Source of the DNA: JAFDZO01 sp038225955
GTDB taxonomy: Bacteria; Bacteroidota; Ignavibacteria; Tepidaquicellales; Tepidaquicellaceae
Direction of reading: 5' to 3'
Assembly (NCBI GenBank): GCA_038225955.1
Contig: JBBRQV010000002.1
Location: 22,339-86,338, forward strand
DNA: 64,000 nucleotides
Below are positions 51,260 to 59,496 of this stretch, piece by piece (the first letter of the stretch is position 1; each line of letters opens with the position of its first letter). Made by a program: the position numbers and the translations under genes. The notes beneath the pieces were generated by a model. It ran no database searches and was not told where the DNA came from. It worked only from the letters and a program-made list of their open reading frames with translations.

Positions 51260-53308
51260 ATGGTTAATCTAAAATCTTCTTATTGCTATATACTTATTGC
51301 AATCATAACTTTGATTGTATTTTTCAATACATTCCAAAATGATTTTGTTTTTGATGATGAAAGTGTTGTTCAGAACAATTCATCTATTACTTCTCTATCC
51401 AATATTCCCAAATATTTTACAGGGGAAGAAGGATTTCATAAAGTTATAGGAAAATATTATAGGCCGATAGTTTCGGCAACGTATGCAATTGATTATGCAC
51501 TTTACGGCTTATCTCCAATAGGTTTTCATATTACCAATGTAATTATTCATTTAATTTCATGTCTTTTATTGTTTAAGATTTTTTCTCTTCTCTTTGCAAA
51601 ATCAAAATATGGAAATTTAATTTCGTTACTCGTCACACTGATTTTTGCTGTCCACCCGATACATACAGAAGCAGTGAGCTGGATTAGCGGCAGAACGGAC
51701 TCAATCGTTACATTGTTTTTCTTCGCATCCTTTCTGTACTATGTAAAATTTTCTGAAGGAGAGAATAGCGAAAATAAGAATTCAAAATTCCTTACTCTTT
51801 CACTCGTGTTTTATTTCATCGGATTGCTCTCAAAGGAAATGATTGTAACTATGCCGGTAATAATTCTGCTTTATGATTTTCTATATAGAAAGAGACCTAT
51901 TGCATACTTAAAAGAGAATATTAAAACGTATCTTTTATTTGCAGGAATTACAATTTTTTATTTCATAATAAGATACCTTGCTCTGAAAGATGTTCCGGAT
52001 AGATTGAACTATATGTATTTTGTCGGTAAAGATTCCGGTGTTGTTTTCTTTACGATGCTCAAGACAATTCCGCTATACTTTAAGCTGCTGCTTTATCCTG
52101 TAAATCTTTTGTATCACTATAACGGAGTAATTCCCGACTCAAGCTCATTTGACGCAAATTCTATCTTTTCATTGGTATTTGTCCTAGGAATTATAATTGC
52201 TTCAATATTACTTTATAAAAAGCAAAGCAAGATTTCTTTTGTTCTTTTATTTTTTCTTGTTACGCTTTCACCGGTGATGAATATAATTCCTACCATGAAC
52301 TTCATGGCTGAGAGATTTTTATATCTTACCTCATTTTGCTTGTCTCTTTTCATTGGAATAATTCTCTTAAAATATCTTAACGATAAAAATAAAGCTGCGA
52401 TTCTTATACTCGGTGGGTTAATTCTTGTAAGCTTTTCATATCTGACTATAAAGCGTAACGCCGAATGGAAAACGAATGACATTTTGTACTCAACTGCAGA
52501 CGGCGTTGACGGCAATGTCTTGCTTGTTAACGCAGGTAATATTTATGCTAATAATAAAAATTACGATGAAGCAGCAAAGAGATACAGAAGAGCAATAGAG
52601 ATACGTGATAACTCGCTTCTTGCGCATCATAATCTTGGATTGATTCACATGATTCACAACAATCTTGATTCCGCTGTGATAGAAATTAAAAAAGGTATTG
52701 CAATAGACTCTCTTGCGCCTGACGGATATTTTCAGCTTGCGCAAATTTATCAGATGAGTAATAATAAAGATGAAGCTGTGAAATATCTCGAAAGACTTCA
52801 AACTGTTGCCCCTGATTATAAGCAATCGCAGTCAATGCTAATGGCATTGAAGATGAACACACAAGGAAATCCTCAGACTAATCCTCAAAGTAATCCTCAA
52901 ATTAATGCTCAGAACATTCCGGGAATGGAAAATTTAAATCAGGATGCGGTTCAGATAATTCAGCAGAAGGAAAAGAGTTCGTTCGATAATTACTCTAATA
53001 AAAATTATGGGGAAGCGATAAAAGATCTGGAAGAGTTAATTGAGTTGAACCCATCTCTTAAGTCAGGCTACATGAATAATATAGGAATGTGCTATCAGGA
53101 ATTAAAAGATACTAAAAAAGCTTTACAGGCTTTTAATGATGCAATTGCAAGCGACCCTAAGAATGTAAATGCTCTGAGCGGAGTTTCTGAAATTTATTTG
53201 CAGCAGGGGAATAAAAATAAGGCAATAGAAATCTTTAATGATATTTTAAAATTGTACCCTGATAATCAATACGCAAAGCAGAAAATTGATTCACTTAATA
53301 AAAAGTAA
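51260..53308 (+). CDS. TMTC-like multi-pass membrane protein with TPR domain
   Basis: In this 682-residue protein the first 400 residues form about ten membrane segments with DFVFDDESVVQNN, an acidic extracytoplasmic loop as in O-mannosyltransferases, and AVHPIHTEAVSWISGRTD. The rest carries tetratricopeptide repeats (about 410-525 and 575-680). Between the two TPR blocks, at about residues 536-554, lies a short linker of N-P-Q-x repeats. This combination is that of TMTC proteins, which transfer mannose to proteins; activity here is an inference. It follows marC by 7 bp and precedes crcB by 15 bp. Confidence 0.85.
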   Translation: MVNLKSSYCYILIAIITLIVFFNTFQNDFVFDDESVVQNNSSITSLSNIPKYFTGEEGFHKVIGKYYRPIVSATYAIDYALYGLSPIGFHITNVIIHLISCLLLFKIFSLLFAKSKYGNLISLLVTLIFAVHPIHTEAVSWISGRTDSIVTLFFFASFLYYVKFSEGENSENKNSKFLTLSLVFYFIGLLSKEMIVTMPVIILLYDFLYRKRPIAYLKENIKTYLLFAGITIFYFIIRYLALKDVPDRLNYMYFVGKDSGVVFFTMLKTIPLYFKLLLYPVNLLYHYNGVIPDSSSFDANSIFSLVFVLGIIIASILLYKKQSKISFVLLFFLVTLSPVMNIIPTMNFMAERFLYLTSFCLSLFIGIILLKYLNDKNKAAILILGGLILVSFSYLTIKRNAEWKTNDILYSTADGVDGNVLLVNAGNIYANNKNYDEAAKRYRRAIEIRDNSLLAHHNLGLIHMIHNNLDSAVIEIKKGIAIDSLAPDGYFQLAQIYQMSNNKDEAVKYLERLQTVAPDYKQSQSMLMALKMNTQGNPQTNPQSNPQINAQNIPGMENLNQDAVQIIQQKEKSSFDNYSNKNYGEAIKDLEELIELNPSLKSGYMNNIGMCYQELKDTKKALQAFNDAIASDPKNVNALSGVSEIYLQQGNKNKAIEIFNDILKLYPDNQYAKQKIDSLNKK

Positions 53309-53323
53309 TATAAAAAGTAATAA

Positions 53324-53698
53324 ATGAAAGAAGTAATTTTAGTGTTTCTTGGCGGGGGAATTGGCAGCGCATTGAGATATTTGGTCAGTAAATCTTTCAC
53401 AGGATGGATTCATAATCCGTTCCCTTATTCAACTTTTATTGTGAATATTATCGGCTGTTTTCTCATTGGTATTTTTCTTACACTGCCTGAAAAATTTGAC
53501 TGGTTCACTATTGAGTACAGATTATTTTTAGCTACAGGTATCTGCGGAGGTTTTACAACTTTTTCTACTTTTTCCTATGAAAATTATTCGCTGATAAAAG
53601 AAGGTGATTATACTTATTTTGTAAGCTATACAATTTTAAGTTTTGCACTTGGACTGGCAGCAACTTTTTTTGGAATGTATTTAACAAAAAAAATATAA
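53324..53698 (+). CDS. crcB: fluoride efflux channel CrcB/FluC
   Basis: This 124-residue protein has four membrane segments and the family motifs GGGIGSALRYLVSK near the start, FIVNIIGCFLIGIF, and ATGICGGFTTFSTFSYE with the sodium- and fluoride-lining residues. It assembles as a dual-topology dimer and expels fluoride. Only 15 bp separate it from the gene before, so there is no room for a fluoride riboswitch; expression must come from the upstream operon. Confidence 0.94.
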   Translation: MKEVILVFLGGGIGSALRYLVSKSFTGWIHNPFPYSTFIVNIIGCFLIGIFLTLPEKFDWFTIEYRLFLATGICGGFTTFSTFSYENYSLIKEGDYTYFVSYTILSFALGLAATFFGMYLTKKI

Positions 53699-53721
53699 TT
53701 AATAATTATTATAATTAAGAC

Positions 53722-54156
53722 ATGGGATTTAAAAAAATATTGATTTCGGTTGACGATAGCCCTTACTCTATTGAAGCAGCTAAGAAAGGCGTAGAGCTTG
53801 CCATAGCTAATAATGCCGAAATAGGACTTATTCATGTGATTGATGAATCTGAAACCATTGGTAATATTGATGCAGGTATTTCTCCCGCCGATGCGCTAGT
53901 AATTTTGGAAAAAGGCTCTGATAAATTTATGGAAGGATTGCGAAATTTATATTTTCATGATTTAAACATTCAGCAGTTTACTCCTGTAGGAAAACCGGTA
54001 AAAGAAATACTAAACGTTGCTGAGCGATGGGGTGCAGACTTAATAGTTACCGGCACTCATAGAACAACCGGCTGGAAGAGATTAATAATTGGAAGTATTT
54101 CAGAAGATATTATCCGCCATTCTAAGATTCCGGTTATGGTTGTTCCTCTTGTTTAA
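53722..54156 (+). CDS. universal stress protein (UspA fold)
   Basis: This 144-residue protein has the UspA fold: KKILISVDDSPYSIEAAKKG at the N-terminus and the C-terminal nucleotide loop GTHRTTGWKRLIIGSISEDI, then SKIPVMVV. The G-x2-G-x9-G-S/T pattern of ATP-binding members is approximated. Role in stress survival is general. It follows crcB by 23 bp and is likely the last gene of the marC operon. Confidence 0.93.
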   Translation: MGFKKILISVDDSPYSIEAAKKGVELAIANNAEIGLIHVIDESETIGNIDAGISPADALVILEKGSDKFMEGLRNLYFHDLNIQQFTPVGKPVKEILNVAERWGADLIVTGTHRTTGWKRLIIGSISEDIIRHSKIPVMVVPLV

Positions 54157-54214
54157 CTGTTCTCTATCTGACAATCTCTCAATTTTCTCCACTTATTTTT
54201 AAACTAATTTTCTA

Positions 54215-54222
54215 TAATTTTG
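54215..54222 (+). promoter_or_regulatory. -7 promoter element (TAATTTTG) for the TPR protein gene
   Basis: TAATTTTG is an exact fit to TAnnTTTG, 23 bp before the ATG at 54246. The -33 region is not clear. Confidence 0.4.
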
Positions 54223-54245
54223 TTGTAATTAATTAAAAAAGAGTT

Positions 54246-55781
54246 ATGCTCAAAAATATTGTAAAGATTATATTTCTATGGGGATTTTTTCTCAATATAG
54301 CTCAAAGTCAGCAGACTGCGAACGATTTATACGACATGGGGAAGGCAGCATTGTTTAATGGTTCATATACAACTGCTCTCGACTACTTCAATCAGGCGTT
54401 AACTCAGCAGCCGACTTATGCAAGCGCGCTTAATCTTCGCGGTTATACTTATTATCTTCTAAATGATAAAGTGAATGCTTTGCTTGATGCAGATAATGCT
54501 ATAAGAATTGACCCAACTCTACCAGAGGCTTATAACACTAAAGGTATGGTGTTATATGACACCAAAAATTATCCTGCTGCATTGGATAATTTCAGCTTAG
54601 CTACTCAATACAATCCCGGCTATGATTACGCCTACTTCAATAAAGGAAGAACTTATGAGGCAATGGGTGATTTAGCAGGAGCAACAAACGCTTATGAATC
54701 ATCAATAAGCTATCAGCCGAATAATGCCTATGCCTATAACGCCATGGGTAAAATGTACTATGCGCAGGGCAATAATGATTTAGCATTGGGGAATTATTTC
54801 AAAGCAATTTTCTTTGACCCTAATAACGCTGAAGCATATTATAACAGAAGCAGAATTTATAACTCAAATAAAGAGTACGATAAAGAAATCGGCGACCTAT
54901 TAAAAGCAGTTGAGCTAAACCCAACAAATTTTGATTATAGAATGGCTTTAGGCAGCGCTCACGTTGCAGTAGGTGACTACGGTAATGCATGGATAGATTA
55001 TGATAATGCAAAAACACTCGGACCAAACAGCTACGAAGCATTTTTGAAAAGCGGTAATGTAAATAATTATTTCAAAAATTTTGATAAGGCTGTTTCAGAT
55101 TTTTCACGCGCGATAGAATTAAATTCTTCTTCATACGAAGCATTCTATGGCAGGGGCATGGCGTACTATGATGCTAAGAATTATGATGCTGCCAGAACAG
55201 ATTTTGCCAGGGCAAGTGGTATAAACGGAAGTTATGCAGAAGCATACAATGGACTTGGTATGGTTGATATGCAGGCGCAAAACAATACTGAATCACTTAC
55301 TAATTTTAATAAAGCAATTGAGCTAAGCCCGGGGTTAAAAGATACATACGTAAACAGAGCGAATTTATATTTTGCAATGAAAGAATACGATAGCGCGCTT
55401 AATGATTATACATCGGCGCTTACAATGGACCCGAAGAATGCATCGCTATTTGTTCAGCGTGGATTGGTATTCAACGATATGCAAAAATATGATTTGGCGA
55501 TTGAAGATTACGAGAGGGCAATGGATATTATCCCTGACTATGCCTATGCTTTGAATAACAGAGGAATGGCATACCGTTCTTTAGGTGAAAACAAAAAAGC
55601 GATTAAAGATTTTAACCGCGCAATTTCTATTGACCCAAACTATGCTTACGCTTACCAGAACAGAGGATATACCTATATGGATATGGGAAGAAAAAATGAT
55701 GCGATGAGTGATTTTAATGAAGCGATAAGAATAAATCCTGACTACAGAAATTCATTGCAACCGGTTATTGATGGCTTATAA
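54246..55781 (+). CDS. secreted tetratricopeptide-repeat protein
   Basis: This 511-residue protein has a signal peptide (about 1-21) followed by about 14 head-to-tail TPR units of 34 residues, such as AYNTKGMVLYDTKNYPAALDN and AYAYQNRGYTYMDMGRKNDA. Nothing other than TPRs is present, so it is a periplasmic or surface scaffold for protein-protein contacts. Partner unknown. It has its own promoter-like element, and a 13-bp hairpin lies downstream. Confidence 0.88.
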   Translation: MLKNIVKIIFLWGFFLNIAQSQQTANDLYDMGKAALFNGSYTTALDYFNQALTQQPTYASALNLRGYTYYLLNDKVNALLDADNAIRIDPTLPEAYNTKGMVLYDTKNYPAALDNFSLATQYNPGYDYAYFNKGRTYEAMGDLAGATNAYESSISYQPNNAYAYNAMGKMYYAQGNNDLALGNYFKAIFFDPNNAEAYYNRSRIYNSNKEYDKEIGDLLKAVELNPTNFDYRMALGSAHVAVGDYGNAWIDYDNAKTLGPNSYEAFLKSGNVNNYFKNFDKAVSDFSRAIELNSSSYEAFYGRGMAYYDAKNYDAARTDFARASGINGSYAEAYNGLGMVDMQAQNNTESLTNFNKAIELSPGLKDTYVNRANLYFAMKEYDSALNDYTSALTMDPKNASLFVQRGLVFNDMQKYDLAIEDYERAMDIIPDYAYALNNRGMAYRSLGENKKAIKDFNRAISIDPNYAYAYQNRGYTYMDMGRKNDAMSDFNEAIRINPDYRNSLQPVIDGL

Positions 55782-55799
55782 CGGTAAACAATAAAATTA

Positions 55800-55829
55800 A
55801 TTCCCAATTCGCCACAGCGAATTGGGAAT
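55800..55829. terminator. 13-bp hairpin between convergent TPR and YCII genes
   Basis: ATTCCCAATTCGC (55800-55812) pairs exactly with GCGAATTGGGAAT (55817-55829) around CACA. T-runs are poor, so it may be a terminator or a REP-like stem like the one at 49655-49690. Confidence 0.6.
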
Positions 55830-55836
55830 ATTAAAT

Positions 55837-56226
55837 TCATTTCAGACTAGCGCCTTTCATTGACCACCATGGATGCACTTCTGTAATTAAGTATCCTTCC
55901 TGTATATAAACATCCTTAGCAAGCAGCTCTTTTATTTCAGCCTCATCTTTTACATTCATAATAAAAATTCCTCTAAGCTCAGTATTGTCACCAAAAGGAC
56001 CTGCAATGCTCAACTTGCCAATATCTGCCATGTGTTTAATATTGTTCATGTGACCTTCCTGATACTTGTGCATTTTTGCAGTATCGCTGTAGTCTTTATT
56101 CGGTCCGCTTTTTAGAAAAACAAAATAGTATTGTTTCATCTGTCCGTCTTTTGTTGTATCGCTATCCTGAGCGTTTGCTTTTCCCACTAAAATTAAAATA
56201 GAAATTAATAATAATAATTTTTTCAT
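55837..56226 (-). CDS. exported YCII-domain protein
   Basis: This 129-residue protein begins with a signal peptide (MKKLLLLISILILVGKANAQ). One YCII domain follows, with QYYFVFLKSGPNK, HMADIGKLSIAGPFG and IFIMNVKDEAEIKELLAKD. YCII domains are usually cytoplasmic and may be chlorohydrolase-like or regulatory; export is unusual. It is the last gene of a minus-strand run with a DUF1761 protein and a VOC protein, 15 bp after the DUF1761 gene. Confidence 0.82.
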   Translation of the reverse strand: MKKLLLLISILILVGKANAQDSDTTKDGQMKQYYFVFLKSGPNKDYSDTAKMHKYQEGHMNNIKHMADIGKLSIAGPFGDNTELRGIFIMNVKDEAEIKELLAKDVYIQEGYLITEVHPWWSMKGASLK

Positions 56227-56241
56227 TTTAGAAAATTTAAT

Positions 56242-56652
56242 TTATTTCCATGCGCCGAGAATTGCACCCGATGCTGTGAAGCAGACTAAATGATATCCTG
56301 CATTGATGAAAAATAATCTGAGTGACCTTCTCTCGAATAAATAAAGTACTCCGATAGAAGTTGCTATCCATCCGAAGCCGGTTAGAAATCCTGCCATGAT
56401 TCCGAAATTCAAATCGGCTTTAGGTCCGAGAAACATAGCAAGATTGAACATTGAGATAAAGATTAAAAAAAATGCTCCTCCGAAAATTACTCCCATGTTC
56501 CCGTTTTTTAATTTTTCATCGGAGAGCCCCGCTTCTTTTTGCCATGCTGCGCCAAAAAGAATAGGAGAGTACCACAAACTTCCAACAACAAATGAGAGAA
56601 GTGTTGATGCAATAATTGCCAGCCAGTTTAATGATTGAAATGTATTATCCAT
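56242..56652 (-). CDS. DUF1761 membrane protein
   Basis: This 136-residue protein has four hydrophobic segments and the DUF1761 pattern (NWLAIIASTLLSFVVGSLWYSPILFG at the start, AAWQKEAGLSDEKLKNGNM, and SGAILGAWK at the end). Function unknown. It lies between a VOC protein and a YCII protein in one minus-strand transcript (11- and 15-bp gaps). Confidence 0.84.
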   Translation of the reverse strand: MDNTFQSLNWLAIIASTLLSFVVGSLWYSPILFGAAWQKEAGLSDEKLKNGNMGVIFGGAFFLIFISMFNLAMFLGPKADLNFGIMAGFLTGFGWIATSIGVLYLFERRSLRLFFINAGYHLVCFTASGAILGAWK

Positions 56653-56663
56653 ATTTTTAAATT

Positions 56664-57029
56664 TTATTTTGCGTTTGCATCCATTTGCATTATACCTGTG
56701 ATATTTTTATCAAGGTCTTTAAAATACACAAGGTACCCTACGCCGGGGACCGCCATTTTAGGTACTACAATTTCGCAGCCGTAATCTTCTACTGCTTTAA
56801 TTGACTTATCAATATCATCCACTGAAATTGTATTTACTAAAGTATGGTCAGGTCCATTCTTTTTGATAATCGCTCCGTTTATTCCGGGTTGGTCGGCGGG
56901 ACCTGTTTCGGCAAGCCAATATTGTTCTTCGCCCCAGCGGTTAAATTTCCAGCCGAAAACTTTGGAGAAAAACTCTGTTGCCTTTTCAGGATTATCTGAG
57001 GGAATTTCAAAATGCATTACTCGTGACAT
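56664..57029 (-). CDS. VOC (glyoxalase-like) family protein
   Basis: This 121-residue protein has one VOC fold: HFEIPSDNPEKATEFFSKVF, FGWKFNRWGEEQYWLAETG, NTISVDDIDKSIKAVEDYG and VYFKDLDKNITGIMQMD. It is similar to a large group of uncharacterised dioxygenase- and glyoxalase-like proteins. First gene of the DUF1761-YCII run; it is divergent from the LytS-type kinase gene. Confidence 0.87.
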   Translation of the reverse strand: MSRVMHFEIPSDNPEKATEFFSKVFGWKFNRWGEEQYWLAETGPADQPGINGAIIKKNGPDHTLVNTISVDDIDKSIKAVEDYGCEIVVPKMAVPGVGYLVYFKDLDKNITGIMQMDANAK

Positions 57030-57173
57030 ATAATTTTATTTAAAGTTTTGGAATAAGTAAAAATACGGCTATCGGATTTGAAAGTTCTCCGTTTCTGCCC
57101 GAAGCGGAAGAAATCTTTACTGAAACGGAAATAAATAGATTCCCTTATTGAAGATTTCTATTTATTTTTGTTT

Positions 57174-58253
57174 ATGCAGGAAAAGAGTGATAATAAGACT
57201 AATAATAAAATTACTGATAAAATTTCCATAAACGATAAATTCATTATCATTATCGGCTCTATTTTTTTTGGAGTTGTGATTCCTAATGCCTCGGGATTAA
57301 TAATTAATAATTTTAGTCTCGTGAATTTACCTATAATGATTTTTACATACGCCTACTTTATAGGAATTGCGTTTATGATATGGTATGGGAACAGATTTAT
57401 TTTATTTTATCTACAGGGAAAAGTTGACTGGCTTAATAATCCTTTCAAAAAAGTTTTTTATATTATTACTTCAAATATTGTTTACACTTCTGCTATTCTT
57501 ATTACTTTCATTTGTTTGTGGTATCTGCTTTTGCAGGATGGAAAAATTGAGTGGGCGAAAATATATCTTAATATTTTAATCTGTGTAGTGTGTGTTTTTT
57601 TTATAACACATATATACGAAACATTTTTTCTTATAAAAGCACGCGAGTCGGGTAAAATAAAAGAGGAACAGCTTGAGCGTGCAAAAATTCAGGCAGAGCT
57701 TCAGGCTTTGAAGAATCAAATCGATCCGCATTTTATGTTCAACTCTCTTAACAGTCTTACGCATCTTATAGATGTTTCACCTGAGATTGCAAAACAGTAC
57801 GTTGAAGATCTTGCTGATGTTTACAGATACATTTTACGAAATAAAGATAGTAAACTTGTTCTGCTAGAAGATGAAATTATTTTTTTGAAAAGATATTTCT
57901 CACTGCTTACTTTGCGTTATGCTGATAATTTGGTGCTAGGACTGAATCTGAATAAAGAAGATTACTCAAGATACCTTATTCCTCCTGTATCAATTATGAC
58001 GGCAGTTGAAAATGCAGTGAAGCATAATGAAGTTTCCTTGGAAAACCCTCTCGAACTTGATATAGAACTCTCAAACGATAGTCTTATCATTACGAATAAA
58101 ATCAATATCAGAAAATCGGTGAGAGAGTCTTCAAAAATAGGATTGAAAAATCTTGCGGAGAGATATAAAATAATTACCGGAAAAGAAATAAATCATATAG
58201 CAGATAAAGGGTACTTCATTCTTCATCTGCCAATGTTAAAATTAAATTACTAA
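57174..58253 (+). CDS. LytS/YehU-type membrane sensor histidine kinase
   Basis: The start is taken at ATG 57174; the in-frame TTG at 57168 overlaps a promoter-like motif. The 359-residue protein has four N-terminal membrane segments, a linker helix (EEQLERAKIQAELQALKNQ), then His_kinase IDPHFMFNSLNSL with phosphorylated H186. A compact ATPase follows with PPVSIMTAVENAVKHNE. It phosphorylates the LytTR regulator encoded 25 bp downstream. No extracytoplasmic sensing domain is visible, so the signal is probably sensed in the membrane. Confidence 0.92.
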   Translation: MQEKSDNKTNNKITDKISINDKFIIIIGSIFFGVVIPNASGLIINNFSLVNLPIMIFTYAYFIGIAFMIWYGNRFILFYLQGKVDWLNNPFKKVFYIITSNIVYTSAILITFICLWYLLLQDGKIEWAKIYLNILICVVCVFFITHIYETFFLIKARESGKIKEEQLERAKIQAELQALKNQIDPHFMFNSLNSLTHLIDVSPEIAKQYVEDLADVYRYILRNKDSKLVLLEDEIIFLKRYFSLLTLRYADNLVLGLNLNKEDYSRYLIPPVSIMTAVENAVKHNEVSLENPLELDIELSNDSLIITNKINIRKSVRESSKIGLKNLAERYKIITGKEINHIADKGYFILHLPMLKLNY

Positions 58254-58278
58254 GAGAATTTCTTAAGAAAATTTATTA

Positions 58279-59028
58279 ATGAACGTATTAATTATAGAAG
58301 ACGAAACACCCGCTGCAGATAAGCTTGAGAATATGCTTTTTGAAATTAATCCGGCAATAAAAATTCTTGCTAAGTTGAAGAGCGTTAAAGAGTGTGTGAA
58401 GTGGTTCGGTGAAAATAAATCGCCTGAGCTTGCCTTCGTAGATGTGCAGCTATCCGATGAAAGTTCATTTGAACTTTTTAAAATAATTCAGCCGGATTTC
58501 CCTGTAATATTTACCACGGCATATGATGATTATGTGATGAAGTCGTTCGAGTACAATTCAATCGATTACCTTCTTAAGCCATATTCGAAGGAAAGATTAA
58601 ATAAAGCTTTACAGAAAATGAATGCTATGGAATGGGCTTTTACTCAGAAGCGGCTGAATGAAATGGTATCAGGTAAACAGGAGAAGGGCTTTAAGAAAAG
58701 ATTTATTGTTAAGAAGGGAACTGAGCATATTGCAGTGAAGACAGAAGATATTTCTTTTTTTTATACTGAATTCAAAATTACTTTCATTAAAGATTCTCAG
58801 AATAATAAGTACATTATGGATAGTAATCTCTCCGAAATAATAAGCGACCTTGATGCCGAAAATTTTTTTCGGGCAAACAGGCAGTACATTGTAAACAGAA
58901 ATTCAATTTTGAAATTTAAAATCGATGCAGGTAAAATTATTCTGACATTAAACCCGCCTACTGAAGATATAATTGTAAGTAAAGAAAATGCTTCCGACTT
59001 CCGGAAATGGATTAAAGAGAAATCTTAA
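58279..59028 (+). CDS. LytTR-family response regulator
   Basis: This 249-residue protein has a receiver domain with phosphoacceptor D55 (LAFVDVQLSDE) and conserved Thr/Lys (FTTAYDDY, DYLLKPYSK). A LytTR DNA-binding domain spans about 145-248 (RFIVKKGTEHIAVKTEDI, FFRANRQYIVNRNSI). It pairs with the kinase just before it. Its stop overlaps the stop of a small convergent gene on the other strand. Confidence 0.94.
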   Translation: MNVLIIEDETPAADKLENMLFEINPAIKILAKLKSVKECVKWFGENKSPELAFVDVQLSDESSFELFKIIQPDFPVIFTTAYDDYVMKSFEYNSIDYLLKPYSKERLNKALQKMNAMEWAFTQKRLNEMVSGKQEKGFKKRFIVKKGTEHIAVKTEDISFFYTEFKITFIKDSQNNKYIMDSNLSEIISDLDAENFFRANRQYIVNRNSILKFKIDAGKIILTLNPPTEDIIVSKENASDFRKWIKEKS

Positions 59029-59288
59029 ATTAAATTTCTATCCAGAACTTTTTTCAATTCATAAAGCTCGTCGTGCTGTTCTTTTGTAAGCTCCTTAATC
59101 TCTTTATTAATCATTTGAAAGTAAACACTTTCAAATTCCTGTTTAGTTCTTACTTCCAGCAGTCTTACTTTAATCTGATCGAATAGAAACTGCTGCTGTT
59201 TTCTATGATTTGACTGGACTATTACAAAGCCTATAATGCCTATGATGGCAACGGAAAGAGTCATTATTACATAAAATTCACCGCTCAT
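59025..59288 (-). CDS. small single-pass membrane protein with charged coiled-coil tail
   Basis: This 87-residue protein has one N-terminal membrane segment (FYVIMTLSVAIIGIIGFVIV, about 5-24) followed by a basic stretch and a highly charged helix (EVRTKQEFESVYFQMINKEI and on to the end) that could form a coiled coil. Not recognised as a known family. The reading frame has normal bias and a start with a plausible upstream region. Its end overlaps the LytTR regulator gene by 4 bp in convergent orientation. It may be independent of that system. Confidence 0.6.
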   Translation of the reverse strand: MSGEFYVIMTLSVAIIGIIGFVIVQSNHRKQQQFLFDQIKVRLLEVRTKQEFESVYFQMINKEIKELTKEQHDELYELKKVLDRNLI

Positions 59289-59496
59289 TTGGGGATAATT
59301 GGTTTTTCTAAAAATACAATTAGGCAGTTAAATTAACAACCTAAAATTTTATAAAACCGATTTCTTTTTAAAATCAAATTTACTAATTTATTTTAAAGCA
59401 AATTCATTCTTCTATTTTTACATCCCCCGTATTCAGGAAGAATATTTTTTAATTTTCTTTTCCCGGTTTTATTTTCGCAAATTAAATCTCATCTTT

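Noticed and set aside
52866..52917. CRISPR-like short repeats
   Set aside because: The 12-base repeats are in frame inside the TPR-protein gene and encode N-P-Q-x units; there are no spacers.
53309..53323. Possible fluoride riboswitch before crcB
   Set aside because: Only 15 bases separate crcB from the upstream gene, too few for the riboswitch, and no crcB-motif core is visible.
57163..57170. TATTTTTG promoter box for the LytS-type kinase
   Set aside because: It fits the consensus but ends only 3 bases before the ATG and has no -33 element at a proper distance, so it is probably chance in AT-rich DNA.
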